Shown: positions 16,423 through 27,990, counted from the stretch's first letter. The stretch: 64,000 nt of DNA from Lepas anatifera (GCA_034440635.1 JAOTON010002114.1:1-64000), one strand, 5' to 3'. Program-made: numbers and translations. The notes: generated from the letters alone by a model not told the origin.

Positions 16423-16864
16423 ACAAGGTCTCTACAAGCGTACAACAACGCACTGCAACCGCCTTGCAGAAGCCTGGTGTGGACACGATCAAATAACGAT
16501 ATGCGAACAGGGTGCTTACAATTGCCGCACCAGGCAAGGTTGTCGATATCTTGTGAGGGTATTGTTTCATATAAGTGACGTAGCAAGGGTAGTTCCCTAC
16601 GCTATGTTTAACTAAGGCGCTACTAGCGTAGTATTATAGTACACGTCGTAAAAACCTTGTTTTAAGCATGTGCCTTGTAATAATTTTTTTCTGTGCAGGA
16701 TTTTCGTTTGCTGGGGGACCGGCTGACGAAGGGGGATGGCAGGCTGATGGGGGCGGCATACTTGACAGGGGGCGACAGGTTTCTGGAGGGGAAAATTGGT
16801 CGGGGAGGTTACTTATCACTTAAAAAATATTATGCAAAAGGCGACCTTGGGCTACTGTTATTTA
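16423..16864. other. Intergenic; purine-rich G patch near 16710-16800
   Basis: The G-rich stretch resembles the interiors of neighbouring hAT-type MITEs, but no ends could be placed. Confidence 0.3.
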
Positions 16865-16872
16865 GACCCTGA

Positions 16873-16944
16873 CAGGGGCGTAGCCAGGATTTCGCTCGAG
16901 GGGGCGGCTGTCCCTGCCGCCGCCCCCCCTTGGCTACGCTCCTG
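16873..16944. mobile_element. 72-bp minimal hAT-type element
   Basis: Ends CAGGGGCGTAGCCAGG and CTTGGCTACGCTCCTG are inverted, and the perfect 8-bp duplication GACCCTGA lies at 16865-16872 and 16945-16952. The element is little more than its two terminal repeats. Confidence 0.92.
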
Positions 16945-17172
16945 GACCCTGAGGCGGCAGTTCGTGCAAAGGATTTATTTTGAGAGGGCGCGGCCCATCA
17001 GGGACAGAGATCGAGCCTTGTATAGCAAAGAAGTGGCCAGTTCTATAAGTGAGGGGCGACATGCAAGGAACTGGGCTGATAGTCAAATTGGGGAAAAACA
17101 AAATTTAACGGCATGAGGCGCAAGTCACGCGCATGATTTCTTTCCCTGGCGAGAGGGCGGCAGTTTCGGAAC

Positions 17173-17421
17173 CATAGGCGGATCCAGGGGGGCAAGGGGG
17201 GCACGTGCCCCCACCTCCGATCGACCCTCGGCGCCCCCTGAAAGGTCGATGGCGCCCCCTGAAATGTCGCTTCCCACCCCCCCCAGGATGCGAAAGTCGG
17301 CGCCCACCGATAGGATTTGGCGCCCACCTGATAGCTTTTGCCGGTCATAAGTGGCGCCCCCTGGTCCGGATGGCGCCCCCGGGAAGGTGCCCCCCGATCG
17401 GCAATCCTGGATCCGCCTATG
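17173..17421 (+). mobile_element. hAT-type MITE, 249 bp, intact
   Basis: Perfect 16-bp inverted ends CATAGGCGGATCCAGG / CCTGGATCCGCCTATG with the exact 8-bp duplication TTCGGAAC on both sides. The interior is built from GGCGCCCCCTGAAAGGTCGA-like phrases. This is the reference copy for the cluster. Confidence 0.95.
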
Positions 17422-17479
17422 TTCGGAACAGAGGTGCCTTGAATCACATATTGGGCGAATGTTTCAACGCATGGGCGGC

Positions 17480-17995
17480 ACGCTATGGGTAGGGGTGGCA
17501 AGGTGAGAGTAACACTGGTACTAAAAGCCAGATCAAGGCTCATTTCTGCCGTCGATGGCCGCCTGCGGCTGTCAATTTTCACTAAAACGCATTTCGGGCA
17601 CCGAAGGCGCCCGACATGGGCGGGGGGCGGCACTTTGGAGTCAAAGCGTTTAGGGGCCGGGCCCTCTGCCCCCCCTTGGGTGCGCTTATTGCCCCCTGGT
17701 CCGGATGGCTCCCCGGGAAGGTATCCCCCGACCAGCAATCCTGGATGTGTCTATGCTCCCCCGATGGACCCTCAGTGCCCCCTGAAATTGTCACGATGCT
17801 TCCTGAAAGATCAATGCCACCTCTTGATGAAAGTTCGCTTCTCCCTATAGCGGTATCCCCCCATCAGGATGCAGGTATCTTCGCTCCCACGATAGAATTT
17901 GGCGCCCAAAAGTGGCGCCCCTTGTTTCGCATTGCGCCCCACAACCATGTACCCCCTCCTGATTGAAAATCCTGGACCGCCCATGATCGTGCATT
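17480..17995 (+). mobile_element. Two truncated hAT-type MITE copies in tandem
   Basis: Right ends CAATCCTGGATGTGTCTATG (about 17749) and ATCCTGGACCGCCCATG (about 17988) each follow interior phrases of the family (CCCCCTGGTCCGGATGGC and AATTTGGCGCCC). Left ends are not definable. Confidence 0.65.
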
Positions 17996-17999
17996 CCTA

Positions 18000-18327
18000 A
18001 ATTTGGAACAGCGCTAGTAGGCAGCATATCAATACGGATAATCGGCATCATGCATGTCGGAATAGGGGTGGGGGTCAGGTCAGGCTCCCACTTTTCATCG
18101 ATCAATTTCCTGATCTCTCGGTCGTTTTGGAAGAAAACGGAAAAAAATTATCAGCTAGTGTGAAAGGCAGCAATCAACCCAAATTCGATGCACTTTTGGT
18201 GCTCTAGGTAAAAATTTGTTGTCAACATTGAATAGTGAAGATTGAACGGCCATGAAACTCCTCTCACTTTTATGCATTCACGTACTCTATTACCTTGACT
18301 TTTATGTCGGGCGCCTAGAGCGTCGCT
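18000..18327. other. Intergenic, nothing recognised
   Basis: Short unique-looking stretch between MITE copies. Confidence 0.3.
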
Positions 18328-18737
18328 CAAAGGCAAATCCGGGATTGCCAATGGGGGAGGGCACCTTCCAGGGGGGCGCCATCTATACTAGGAGGCGCCA
18401 TTTTTTGGCCGGTAAAACCTATCAGGTGGGCACAAAATCCCATCCGTGGGCGCCGATTTTTGCATCCTGGGGGGAGCGACATTTCAGGGAGTGCCACCGA
18501 CCTTTCAGGGCACTAGAGGATCAAGAGGGGGAGGGGGGCAAGGGGCCATGGCCCACCCAAAATGGAGAAATTTAGGGCTCGAAAACACTACGTCTTTACG
18601 ATTATCCCCGAGTTGCCCCCTCCCCAATGGCGCCCTTGAGTCCGCCAGTGTTTGAGGGGGCGCTGTTACCATTTCAGGGGGCGCTGATGGTCCATCGGGG
18701 TGGCATTCGCCCCCCTTTGCCCCTAGATCCGCCTATG
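18328..18737 (-). mobile_element. hAT-type MITE, reverse copy, split by a second MITE
   Basis: Reverse orientation of the 17.2-kb family: a diverged left end (CAAAGGCAAATCCGGGATTG) and right end GATCCGCCTATG. The flanks GCGTCGCT and GCGTCACC share 6 of 8 bases. A 140-bp element sits inside. Confidence 0.75.
18511..18650. mobile_element. hAT-type MITE, 140 bp, nested
   Basis: Ends CACTAGAGGATCAAG and CTTGAGTCCGCCAGTG are inverted. Flanks TTTCAGGG and TTTGAGGG match at 7 of 8 positions. It is inserted in the preceding MITE. Confidence 0.75.
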
Positions 18738-18763
18738 GCGTCACCACAGGATTTTTATTGTAA

Positions 18764-19003
18764 GAGACGGATCCAATGGGGCGGGGGAGGGGACGGGACG
18801 CCGAGTTGCATCATATTGGCTATCTTTGAAAATGCTGCCGATACGTTTCCCCACTTTGCCGGATGCAGGCCAATGGTTTAAGGGGGTGGGGCAACGGGAT
18901 CCAAGGTCATGAAAAACATGGTTTTCTAAGAAAATTTGAGGAAAATCCCGAAGAATCGGGGGCTGTGAGAGGAAATGCCACCTCCCCTAAATCCGCCAGT
19001 GGG
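18764..19003. mobile_element. Probable hAT-type MITE, eroded ends
   Basis: Left GACGGATCCAATGGGG and right CCCCTAAATCCGCCAGTG are inverted. No clear 8-bp duplication remains, so the edges are approximate. Confidence 0.5.
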
Positions 19004-19128
19004 TTCATAAGCAATACAATTTGGAAAATCTATCTGGGCAGGTTTACGCAGATAAATAGTCGTCCATAAATTGTAAAGCGATTATTCTGATGATTTTTAC
19101 TCCCCGTCTCCCATGACATGCTTTGTAA

Positions 19129-19400
19129 CATAGACGGATGCAGGGGGCAAAGGGAGGCAGATGCCCCTATCGACCCTCGGTGCCCCCTACAATGGGCACG
19201 GGGTTTCCCTGAAAGGTCGATGACACCCCCTGAAATGTCGCTTCCCACTCCCCCTTAAGGATGCGAACATCAACGCCCACTGATAGGATCTGAGGCCCAC
19301 ATGATAGTTTTTTTCAGGCCAAAGGTGGTGCCCCTGGTCCGGTTGGCGCCCCTGTGTTAGTGCCCCCCCGCCCCAATTGGTAAGTCTGGATCACCCTATG
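19129..19400 (+). mobile_element. hAT-type MITE, 272 bp
   Basis: Starts CATAGACGGATGCAGG, ends CTGGATCACCCTATG. Flanks CTTTGTAA and CTTCGTAA match at 7 of 8. Same family as the 17.2-kb copy. Confidence 0.85.
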
Positions 19401-19408
19401 CTTCGTAA

Positions 19409-20251
19409 CGCTCCCTCAAAACCTTTCAAAAATCAAGCAACGATTGACTGTAATCATTAATCTGTATATAGCGCAGAATCTGTATCAAGATTCTCCAGTG
19501 GATGCCCGGCAGATACTGTCCTCTATGACAAAGCACAGCGATGGTGCTGCCCTCTACACCAGAGCAACGAGAGTGCTGCTCTCCGTGGGTTGCTGACATA
19601 TGCACGTAACGAAAAAGTACCAGGCAGGGTGGAGATCCGGGGGGAGGGGGCTTGGGAGGTTTAGGACACCTTAGATTTTGGGTCTCCCAATAGCTTTGTA
19701 TAGGGCTTGTATTGTCGTGCCAGCGTGAATCCATCCAGGATACCCTTGGGTCGAGAAGAGTTATCCTGCCTTGCAAGTAGACTAGAATGTTCAAATGGAA
19801 AATATATGTGCGGAAAAAGTTAACACGATATCAAGAACATAAGGCAACATTTTCGTAAAGGAAAAATTATCGAAGATGTAGTTCGCACGGTATAAAGTAC
19901 GTAAGGTAAAATATTCGTTATGGAAAAAGTACTTAGGGATAAAGTTCGTGCGATATGAAGTATATAAAGTAAAATGTAAGTAATGGGAAAATTAGGTAAA
20001 GCAAACAGTTTGTAAGGTATAAAATGTGTAATGCAAAAGGAGACACCATAGACTGGCGCGGAAGTTCACCCTTTGGTTGGGCAAAGCCAGCCCAGCCGCC
20101 GGCAGACCAAGTAGGGACCGATAGGGTTCTAGTAAGCAATATTACCCATTGCCCGATCTGTTACAAGCTAAATCAAACTACTGCGTGATATCCGACATGA
20201 AATGTTTAAGGCAGAAGAGTAAAATAGAGGGACAGGATTGCATATTACGTT
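19409..20251. repeat. Intergenic with degenerate 60-bp repeats at 19800-20030
   Basis: Three imperfect units share GTATAAAGTACGTAAGG and ATTCGTTATGGAAAAAG phrases. The rest is unremarkable. Confidence 0.45.
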
Positions 20252-20297
20252 CAGGTGTAAGGTCTTACACCTGAAGATGGTCCAGGACCGAAACGTC
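20252..20297 (+). other. Palindrome plus hammerhead-like motif
   Basis: A perfect 10-bp stem (CAGGTGTAAG / CTTACACCTG, 2-base loop) runs straight into CTGAAGATGGTCCAGGACCG, then AAACGTC. The CTGANGA...GAAAC order resembles the hammerhead-like motif near ends of Penelope-type retroelements. The core carries A where the hammerhead consensus CUGAUGA has U, so activity is doubtful. Confidence 0.4.
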
Positions 20298-20945
20298 GTA
20301 TTTTACCTTCCCCTGAGTCTTTTAGCTCTTTTGTATTCTTATTCGCGCTGTTCTTCGCCTTTTTGTGTCCTTCTTTGGAGCTTTAGTTCGTATACACAAT
20401 TTTAGTTTTTGCACAGAATTTTGGTTTATACATCGAGTTTGGTGCTTTTGAGAAACATTTTAGTTCATTTTTACTTGGCCACCTATCATCCGTGCTTTTA
20501 CATCCATTTTAGGCCCTTTCGGGTTTTTTGCTCATTTTACTTCAGCGGTATTTCTGCAAGGATCTGTTGTAGGCTTTAAACCATATTGTTTAGTTTCTTT
20601 GACCAACTATCCTTCGAAAGTCTTATATTTTTATCTAGGTGTGGTGTTTTTCTTTTTCTTTGAAGAATCGTCCTTGGTTTTTTATTTTTTAAGTTTTTTT
20701 TCTGGAGTTTTGAGGTTTTTCTCCCACCAGACGCTGTTTACTTTACAATTCTATCATCTAAGGCCTAAGGTCATTTCCCTTGACATATGCAAACAAACTT
20801 TGGCACAATGAGAGAGTAAGCTACCAGTTTTTAATGCGACACTATTTAGTCGGTCTACTGGAATCCTGAGTGTAAAATTGAGCACACTAACCCGGTACCA
20901 CCTGGGCTTTTTTCGTACCCACCACCACCTGTGCCGGGGCTGGGT
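20298..20945. other. T-rich intergenic sequence
   Basis: Long T/TC-rich plus strand with no supported gene. It may be the body of the retroelement that carried the motif at 20.27 kb. Confidence 0.3.
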
Positions 20946-20949
20946 GTCC

Positions 20950-21480
20950 GATCTGACCCCCTACAATCCCAGGGACCGCCAGTAATTCGAAAAAATGAAA
21001 CGGCACTGGAAGCGCCTTACCGCTTTCTGCTTTGAAGCCGAGCTTGAACCATATTTGTTTACCCGGGGCGTCACAGAGGGGCAACATTTAGGCTGTTTAG
21101 GAAGTCCATTACACCTCGGGAACCATTATCACCATCTTTGGAGTTTTAGGGCGCACCGACAGCTCAGGCTATATAGCACCCATGCGGGATCCATTGCACC
21201 TAAAACAGTCATCACCATTAGACCTCGGTCATGATGAGTAACACAACATACGAATTTTGCCATTGGCTTAACCCGAAACCGCCTGGAGGTTCGATCGGAT
21301 CCTTCTCACGATTTCAGGAACCGGATGTGGTACGGAAAAATTGAAACTGTGCCAGAAACACCTTACGGTATTCTACTCTCAAACCGAGTTAAACTATGCC
21401 CGTTGACCCGAGACGTCATAGAGGCACAAAATGAGTAAAAATGTAACGCATTTAGGAATTTCTTTATACCCCGGGCACCA
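20950..21480. repeat. Old tandem duplication, two diverged units about 345 bp apart
   Basis: The segment GAAACGGCACTGGAAGCGCC at about 20997 aligns with GAAACTGTGCCAGAAACACC at about 21343. Downstream phrases (accgagtt/gccgagct, cgtcacagaggggcaa/cgtcatagaggcacaa) keep the order. TTAA-MITE copy 4 is inserted at the end of the second unit. Confidence 0.6.
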
Positions 21481-21484
21481 TTAA

Positions 21485-21937
21485 ATGGAATTTGGCACCT
21501 TTATAACGTGATTTTAACTGAGATAGCCAAGTTGTCAAGCAAGTCGGAAAACCCGGTACTCTATTTGTCATTTGTCTTCGAACTCGATATTTCCGTAGAA
21601 AAAAGCTAAAACCTACCCGAAATGTACCTCTCATATACCTCTCGCTAGGCGGCCATTGTTGTGTGCTGCTGGTGTGACGACATATGCTGACTGACGTTAC
21701 GTTGAGTATCAGCCAATCGAAGCCCTAGAAGCGTTTCGAGTATGGCAGTGGTTGCGAGATCATGACATCATCCACAGGCAGATATTTATTTCTTTTCCTA
21801 GAGGAGTATTTTAAAAATCACAATATTGAGCCCATTGTAAATTTTTCAGAGAAATCATGAGTGGTTTCATTATTTTCGGCTAAAAGTACGCCTAATTACA
21901 CTAAATTCCAGGATTTGCCCAAGGTGCCACATTCCCT
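21485..21937 (-). mobile_element. TTAA-MITE copy 4
   Basis: A 453-bp reverse-orientation copy. Left end ATGGAATTTGGCACC (mutated), right end GGTGCCACATTCCCT, TTAA at left and TTGA at right. The central TGACGTCA is disrupted by a small duplication. Confidence 0.9.
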
Positions 21938-21941
21938 TTGA

Positions 21942-23100
21942 ACTTAGAACAAAGCCAAACGCATCATTGTGTTCTTCTTGACCAAAAGACTCGAATGATA
22001 ATTAACATGACCTTGAAAGGTCAAATAATAATCTGTTAGGGTCATTTTGCACATCATTTAAGTCATTGGGTAATGCCCGTCACTTTGATACCAACTCTAT
22101 TACTGTATCTTCTCCCGTTCAAGAAGTTACAGACGCAAACGATTTCGAAAACAGTGACATCAGGTGTCCTCTGGAGATCTTGGTATTGAACTGCGTCGAT
22201 TGGCTCGCCTCAGCTTGTGTGCGTGATTTGGATGAGGCGGCCCCAGTTCTGTGATGAACCATAACCCATGAATTTATTTTACCTTTTTTTTTCTTTATTC
22301 TCACCCGAACCTTTTTTTTCTCCGAGTGTCTACCACGTATTGCTCTAAATTCGTCACCGCAGTTCTTGACGCATGGAACTTATACACTGCCAACTCGCGT
22401 TGCCTCCACCTCTCAAGTCAGTCTGCCGGGAGTCTTGAAACGGTATTTTTATGTCATCCGTGTTAACCCTATACCTATTTCTAATATGTTTTTACTGTCA
22501 AATATACGTGTATGGTATGAACTGACCTCAAAATGGGCCATAACTGGCGCGCGAAAACGGTATAAATGGATGACAGTGTGCATATTTGTCCTTTCAATAG
22601 TTCAAATGATGTTTAGAAAATTCATCTAGCTCTTTTAAAAGCCGAGTTACAACCCGTTTTTGTCAGCCTCATTTTAGAAGACCATAATCGCCTTACATGG
22701 GTTTAGAAATGACGTCATAATTCGTTGACCTGACCAGAACTGGATGGCAATTGTTGGTAATAAGTGGTCAAATTGATCACTCTAAAGGCGTGCAAAGTGA
22801 CGCACGCGCCTCTCATGTAAATCGGCTCAGGATGACTCGCGAAAACCGTAAGGGAGGGAGGGGGCGCGATCGGACCCCCAGGCGATGAAGGGTTAAGATC
22901 GCTGACCTTAAACTGATGGCCTGTGTTCTGCTTTGGATTTATCTGCAGTGCCAGTTAGGTTTTCTGCTCATAGTTTCTAAAACATGAGACTGCCCAGTAC
23001 TGGTGAGCAAACAATCGATAGCTGGCAACAAAACACACGAGTTGTATGTTGAATCACGACTTAAGAGGAACAGTTCGTTAGCAATAGAACAAAAGTGTCC
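21942..23100. other. Intergenic, nothing recognised
   Basis: Short frames at 22066 and 22366 lack motifs and splice support. Confidence 0.3.
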
Positions 23101-23224
23101 GGTCTCAGTGTTTACAGATTCAGTGGCAGGGGACTGTTCCTAGCAGCCGCTGAGGCGACCAGCAGGCGGGTTACAGGTCAGAAGGCGCACTGAACGCTCA
23201 GGCCAAGCAGTGGAGGCAGTCGTG

Positions 23225-23965
23225 TGGATGAACATAAATAGGCGTAAAGTCTCCGACTGTCTCAAGCAGCACTTCGAGCTAATTTGTCTTCTTGTGTAAC
23301 CTACCCGCGATAATTCTATGGAAAGCCCCCGCTGTGTTGACAGAGAGGAGTCCAGATGACATCATTATTCCAGCTGGAACCAGGGATTTTCTCCAGTGAT
23401 AATTTGTTGCGCTGAAGCTGGACTGCATGCGGGAATTCCGTCCGGCTGTCGTCAGAGCCAGTGAAGCGGCAGAAACAGAGGCGCAGCCAGGTGGGCCCAC
23501 CCTGAATGTACATACACCCGCTCAGTGCTGCGTGCTGATAAGTTCAACTCCGAACTCACGGCTGGGTCGGCGCCGTCAGAATGTTCTGTCTAATTGTACG
23601 GAGGACACGGCGTGCCCCCAGCGGCAGAGCGACAGCGACGCCGCGTCTTCCTCCCCGAGATATCCGCCTCTGCTTCTGCGACGCTCACGGCCGAAACTGG
23701 TCCAGTTTAAGTGACGTCGCCTGGGATTCTGCTGTAGAAAGCTGTCAGGTCTGTTGTAGAGAGGTGTCAGGTCTGCTGTGGGGAGCTGTAAGGGTTTTCT
23801 GTGGGGAGCTGTGAGGTCTGCTGTGGGGAGCTGTGAGGTCTGCTGTGGGGAGCTGTCAGGTCAGCTGTCGGGTCTGCTGACAGGGAGAGCTGTCACCCTC
23901 GACACCATCCGGTCCACTGCAGCGGCGTGTTCCTGTCTACCAGCCATCTGCTGACCAGCTGCAAC
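23225..23965 (+). promoter_or_regulatory. GC-rich upstream region of the cysteine-rich peptide gene
   Basis: A TATA-like CATAAATAG near 23232 and a GC-richer tract precede the peptide start codon. A 22-bp tandem array lies inside it. The transcription start and any 5' introns cannot be placed by eye. Confidence 0.25.
23733..23880 (+). repeat. 22-bp minisatellite, about six copies
   Basis: Unit CTGTGAGGTCTGCTGTGGGG plus AG, with variants TGTCAGG and TGTAAGG. It lies just upstream of the peptide frame. Confidence 0.85.
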
Positions 23966-24136
23966 ATGTGGCGGCCTACACTATTGCTTCTGCTGGTGGC
24001 CTTGCTGCTCACCTTGCTGCTCTGTTCCGCCGAGGCTGGAACGCATCCCGCTCTGCTTAACCGTGCTCCCGATAGCCCCTGCGGCCAGTGCTGCCATTAC
24101 GGGAGTTGCCCACCTCGGTGTGGGGGTTGCCTCTAA
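23966..24136 (+). CDS. Small secreted cysteine-rich peptide, unknown family
   Basis: A 56-residue frame starts MWRPTLLLLLVALLLTLLL, a strong signal peptide. The likely cleavage site is near CSAEA-GTHP, around residue 25. The remainder is short and ends with six cysteines in the order C-x2-CC-x4-C-x3-C-x2-C (SPCGQCCHYGSCPPRCGGCL), then a stop. There is no dibasic processing site or amidation signal. The ATG context gcaacATGt is acceptable, and 13 open codons upstream lack an ATG. I do not recognise the cysteine pattern. It could be a peptide hormone, a defence peptide or another secreted factor, or the first exon of a longer precursor, since a GT (CTCGGTGTGG) lies near the end. The strength of the call rests on the signal peptide plus cysteine cluster. 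Confidence 0.5.
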   Translation: MWRPTLLLLLVALLLTLLLCSAEAGTHPALLNRAPDSPCGQCCHYGSCPPRCGGCL

Positions 24137-24503
24137 ATCGCCAGCAGGCCTGAAGACATCTTCTAAATCTTCTGCTCTGGAGAAACACCCTTGAGATGAG
24201 GCACAGACACCAGCCCTCACCGAGGTTCTCATCTGTGCAAACGCCGCCGGCGGACCAGAAATCAGGACGGCCTGAAAATCTGACCAAACTCCGGCGCCGC
24301 CCAAACACTCAGTGACCTTTTAAAAAATGCACCATGCAGGTGGTGAAGTGTATGCTTATTCCAACGATATGGTGTGAAAAAGTAAACGGTTTCGATGAAA
24401 ATATATAGTGCACAAAAAGTTTGTCTCTGTTTGACAGCGAAGGATCATACTATCATTGCATACATGCATACTATCGTTTTGGAGGCTGCCTGTGCGAAAC
24501 ATG
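24137..24503. other. Downstream of the peptide frame, nothing firm
   Basis: GC-rich until about 24310, then AT-richer. No AATAAA was seen. It may be 3' untranslated sequence. Confidence 0.25.
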
Positions 24504-24801
24504 CAGAGGCGATAGCAGGCAAAAAACCATGCGTCTGGAGAGGGGGCCTGGATGAGAGGTTGAAGCGATAGCAGGCAAAAAACCTGACGTCTGGAGAGGG
24601 GGCGTGGGTGAGAGGTTGAAGCGACAGCAGGCAAAAACCTGACGTCTGGAGAGGGGGCTAGGAAGAGAGTATTTTGGGGAAAACATGGCAACATTGGGCA
24701 AAAGGGGGCAAAGTGGGCAAAGGTGGCATTGGGCAAAAGTGGCTGTCACACATGTGATAACTTAGGGGCGGACATGTCCGAGCAGGCTGGATCCGCCTCT
24801 G
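24504..24801. mobile_element. Probable hAT-type element holding a 56-bp tandem repeat
   Basis: Ends CAGAGGCGATAGCAGG and CTGGATCCGCCTCTG are inverted with a few mismatches. No 8-bp duplication is recognisable. Inside, three 56-bp units start GCGATAGCAGGCAAAAAACC at 24509, 24565 and 24621, followed by GGGCAAAAG-type short repeats. Confidence 0.55.
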
Positions 24802-24986
24802 GGAAAAATTGTGGGCATTTGGGGCCAATAACAGAAACAAATCCAACCTCTTAGCACTACATCCGGCTTCGAAAAAAAACGTGTTTTACCCAACGAAGGA
24901 TTCTTGCAAGGTCATTCAGAACAGCTGTAAACAACTAATTGCGGTGATGTTAAGTGAAAGTGTAATGAGGAAAGGAACAGCCATGC

Positions 24987-25195
24987 CATAGGCAGATCCA
25001 GGGGGAGTAAGGGCACTACCCATCCCAAAATCGACCCTCAGCTTCCCCTAAAATGGTCATGGTGCCCCAGAAATATCGCTTCATCCCCCCCACGATGTTT
25101 TGGCGCTCCCACTATAAGATTCGGCACCCACCTGATAAGTTTTGCCGTCCGAGATAGGGGCCCCTAGTTCGGGTGGTGTTGGTGGTACGAGCGCC
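24987..25195 (+). mobile_element. hAT-type MITE remnant, right end missing
   Basis: Left end CATAGGCAGATCCAGG and interior phrases GGCACCCACCTGATAAGTTT match the 17.2-kb family. The right end is lost near 25195. Confidence 0.65.
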
Positions 25196-27257
25196 CAAAG
25201 AATGGTCAGCATTCTCTCCAATCCTATTATTATTCTCGGACTTTCGCCACTGACTTCCGACACCTCGCCATTGGCTTGATCCCGTCTGTGGAATATAATC
25301 CTTGCACCAAAAATTAATTCCACCAAAGAAATCACTCGCCGTTTTTAGCTCGTGCACGTTCCTAAAAGATAATAATTTTCTATCGCATTTGTTATAACTG
25401 CAATTGTTTGCTTATAGACTTGATCACAAAATTAAAGGTCTAAATTAAAAAGTAAAACGTTAATGCAAGCAGCAGTTGCTACTTTTGTGCCTACCCGACC
25501 ACATTGCGCTCTTAGGTAAATAGAGATTCCTGAAAAGGCGATTTCGCAGTTTTATTCTGATGACCACTTTCTACAGAATAAAATTACGCTTTTAAAGCCA
25601 GAATGCTCGTCCAAATATAATGACACCTTCAATTGCACTCAGAGCTTGCCTGGATGCATATTGTTGCGTACTGCATCGAAGAGACGCTTTTCATACAATA
25701 CCCATATTTACACACGATTACATGATAAATGGTGCAACAAGTAGGCGGTATGGTAATAACGATGAATCATTTGTACTTCTGAATGCTTGCGCTATTTTTC
25801 ATGAGCTATACTGTTCTAATATTCCTCGCGCTGCTCCTTCGCTTTATATGTCGATCAGCCGCCGATATGGTGAGCTTACATCATAAGGTGATCTCATCCT
25901 CAAACTAGTATAGGTGCGTTTTTCGAGACGCATTTTTTGCAGGTTCGATTTCAATTATACCAGCCCATAACTATGCATTAATCAAACAAACGTATCTTGA
26001 TAATTACGCACGTGTGACCAAAATGTTACGAAGAGCGAAATATTTTAATATAATATATTTTTTTACAAACACGTTTACTGAAATGTTTTAAAAGACATTC
26101 TAAAATAATTACGCTTTAAACTAGATTCTCACCCTTTGCATCATTTTTCCTGCAGTCTTCAGTTATTTGAGCATACCGGTTTATAGTTAGTTTACTTTTT
26201 TACTTTGAAACTCTACTAACAGTAGGTGAGCAGGCTGATTTATAAAATTATTTCTCGGCTGAAAATAAGATTACCTATTAATCTTCAGTTGGTGCTTTTG
26301 TTGTCTCATCGAAAGTCGGTTTTCACTTTACTAATGATGGAACTTATCCCACTTTTGCTTCGAGTTTTTATATCCCTTTTTAATCCTAATATCCATGATT
26401 CTCTAAATTGCATGTGCATATGTTTAGAGCAAAAGTTTTGTTGCCGCTTGAAGGCTGATAGAACTTTCTAAACAAAGAACATGGGGTCTTTTTAACATAC
26501 GGAATCATGTCTCGGAGAACTTGTATATAGGGCAGCTCCAAATGCTCAACAATTTTCTACTTCTGGCAGCTTATTCGCAAACTAATACTTTATAGGCAAT
26601 AGGCATCGTTCGAAAACGTGGGCTGAGATTTGGGGAAAGAGCCTGTAAATACCAGGTTTGAAGTTGGTATCATTATTTTAGAATAATTACGGAATAATTA
26701 CATTATCAGAATAATTACGGAACATTTGGTGCAGAAGTCAGGGCCTACGTCGCCGCTTTGTAGCCATGGTATGGGACTGTGTTTTACGGGACTGTGTTTT
26801 ATGAATTTTAGAGGTTTGTCGCATTAATTTTTTATTCTTCATATTCATCATTTTAGCATTGTATACGCGTGTGCCCTTTTGGGTATTTTACTCCGGTTGT
26901 ACAGTGTTTGTTCTCTTATCATGTGTATATAATGTCCTTTGCCCCCCATACCGATGTACCATTGTTTTATCTCCTCTACTCTGCCGTTCATTGGGGTCAT
27001 CCCGTGGGCAGTGAATTAGATAAATACAAACGCAAATTTTCAAATTGATTTGGACTGACTGAAACTGCCTGTCAAAAAGGGCCAACGCTAATAATGCACC
27101 CGACCGTTTTTACCTGACGTCAGGGCTGGGGGTAGCTTAGTGCTAAAAATATACAACCAGGATCAGAAGGTGGGTAATTTTTATAACGACGTCAGTGGTT
27201 GGAACTCCATTCACTCCAAACCTCTTGAAAATGGTATATATTCTGAGGCCGTACCCA
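25196..27257. other. AT-rich intergenic sequence, nothing recognised
   Basis: Two kilobases of AT-rich sequence. Short frames (25620, 26226) lack motifs. Confidence 0.35.
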
Positions 27258-27279
27258 GAGGCAGATGCAGGATATACGA

Positions 27280-27495
27280 TGGGAGGAGGAACTCTGGCCA
27301 GGGGGTGTCATTTTGGTCAGGGGCTCCAATTCCCGGGAGGAGGAACTCTGGCCAGAGGGCGTCATTTGGGGCAGGGGCTCCAATTCCTGAGAGGAGGAGC
27401 TCTGGCCAGGGGGCGCCATTTGGATCAGGGGCTCCACTGGGAGGAGGAACTCTGGCCAGGGGGCGTCATTTGGGCCAGGGGCTCCAATTCGTAAG
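27280..27495. repeat. 54-bp minisatellite, four copies
   Basis: Units of GGGAGGAGGAACTCTGGCCA, then GGGGGCGTCATTTGGG and CAGGGGCTCCAATTCC. One unit is 50 bp. A CAGAGGCAGATGCAGG just to the left resembles a hAT-type end, so the array may sit inside a decayed MITE. Confidence 0.85.
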
Positions 27496-27990
27496 GTGCG
27501 ACCTACCAGAGTGGCGCCACATTGCACCACGGGGGTGCCAATGCTTGAATCCTACGGGGTAGGAGGGGGGGTAAGATCAAAGTTGCAGGGGGATCGGTGT
27601 CGTTCTAGGGGGAGCCTGGTCCCTGGCGCCCTGTATCTGCCCACAGTTGCGCCGGCGGTGAACGGCTCTGCCTCCCAGCTCAGGTTGGAAGCCGCCGCGG
27701 ATGTTTTCGCCTGCTGCTGGGTTTAGATAGATGGTACACTCGTTCAGAAGGAAGTAAATCACGTGATCATCAGCAGAGCTGCGTCCAGTTTTTGGGCACC
27801 CAACAATCTGGGCTTCTGAAAAACGTTAAAAAAATGGTGTGATAGATTGCTATTTAAGCTCAAACTAAAGGATTTTCTGGTGACAGCAGTGATGTTTTTA
27901 ATCTCTTCGTCTGTGCTACATCCAAAGTATTCAATGTTTAGCTAATGGTCGTGAATGCAGAACGCCTCCAGACATCTCGGACCACCTTGC
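27496..27990. other. Intergenic, nothing recognised
   Basis: No motif or splice-bounded frame. Confidence 0.3.
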
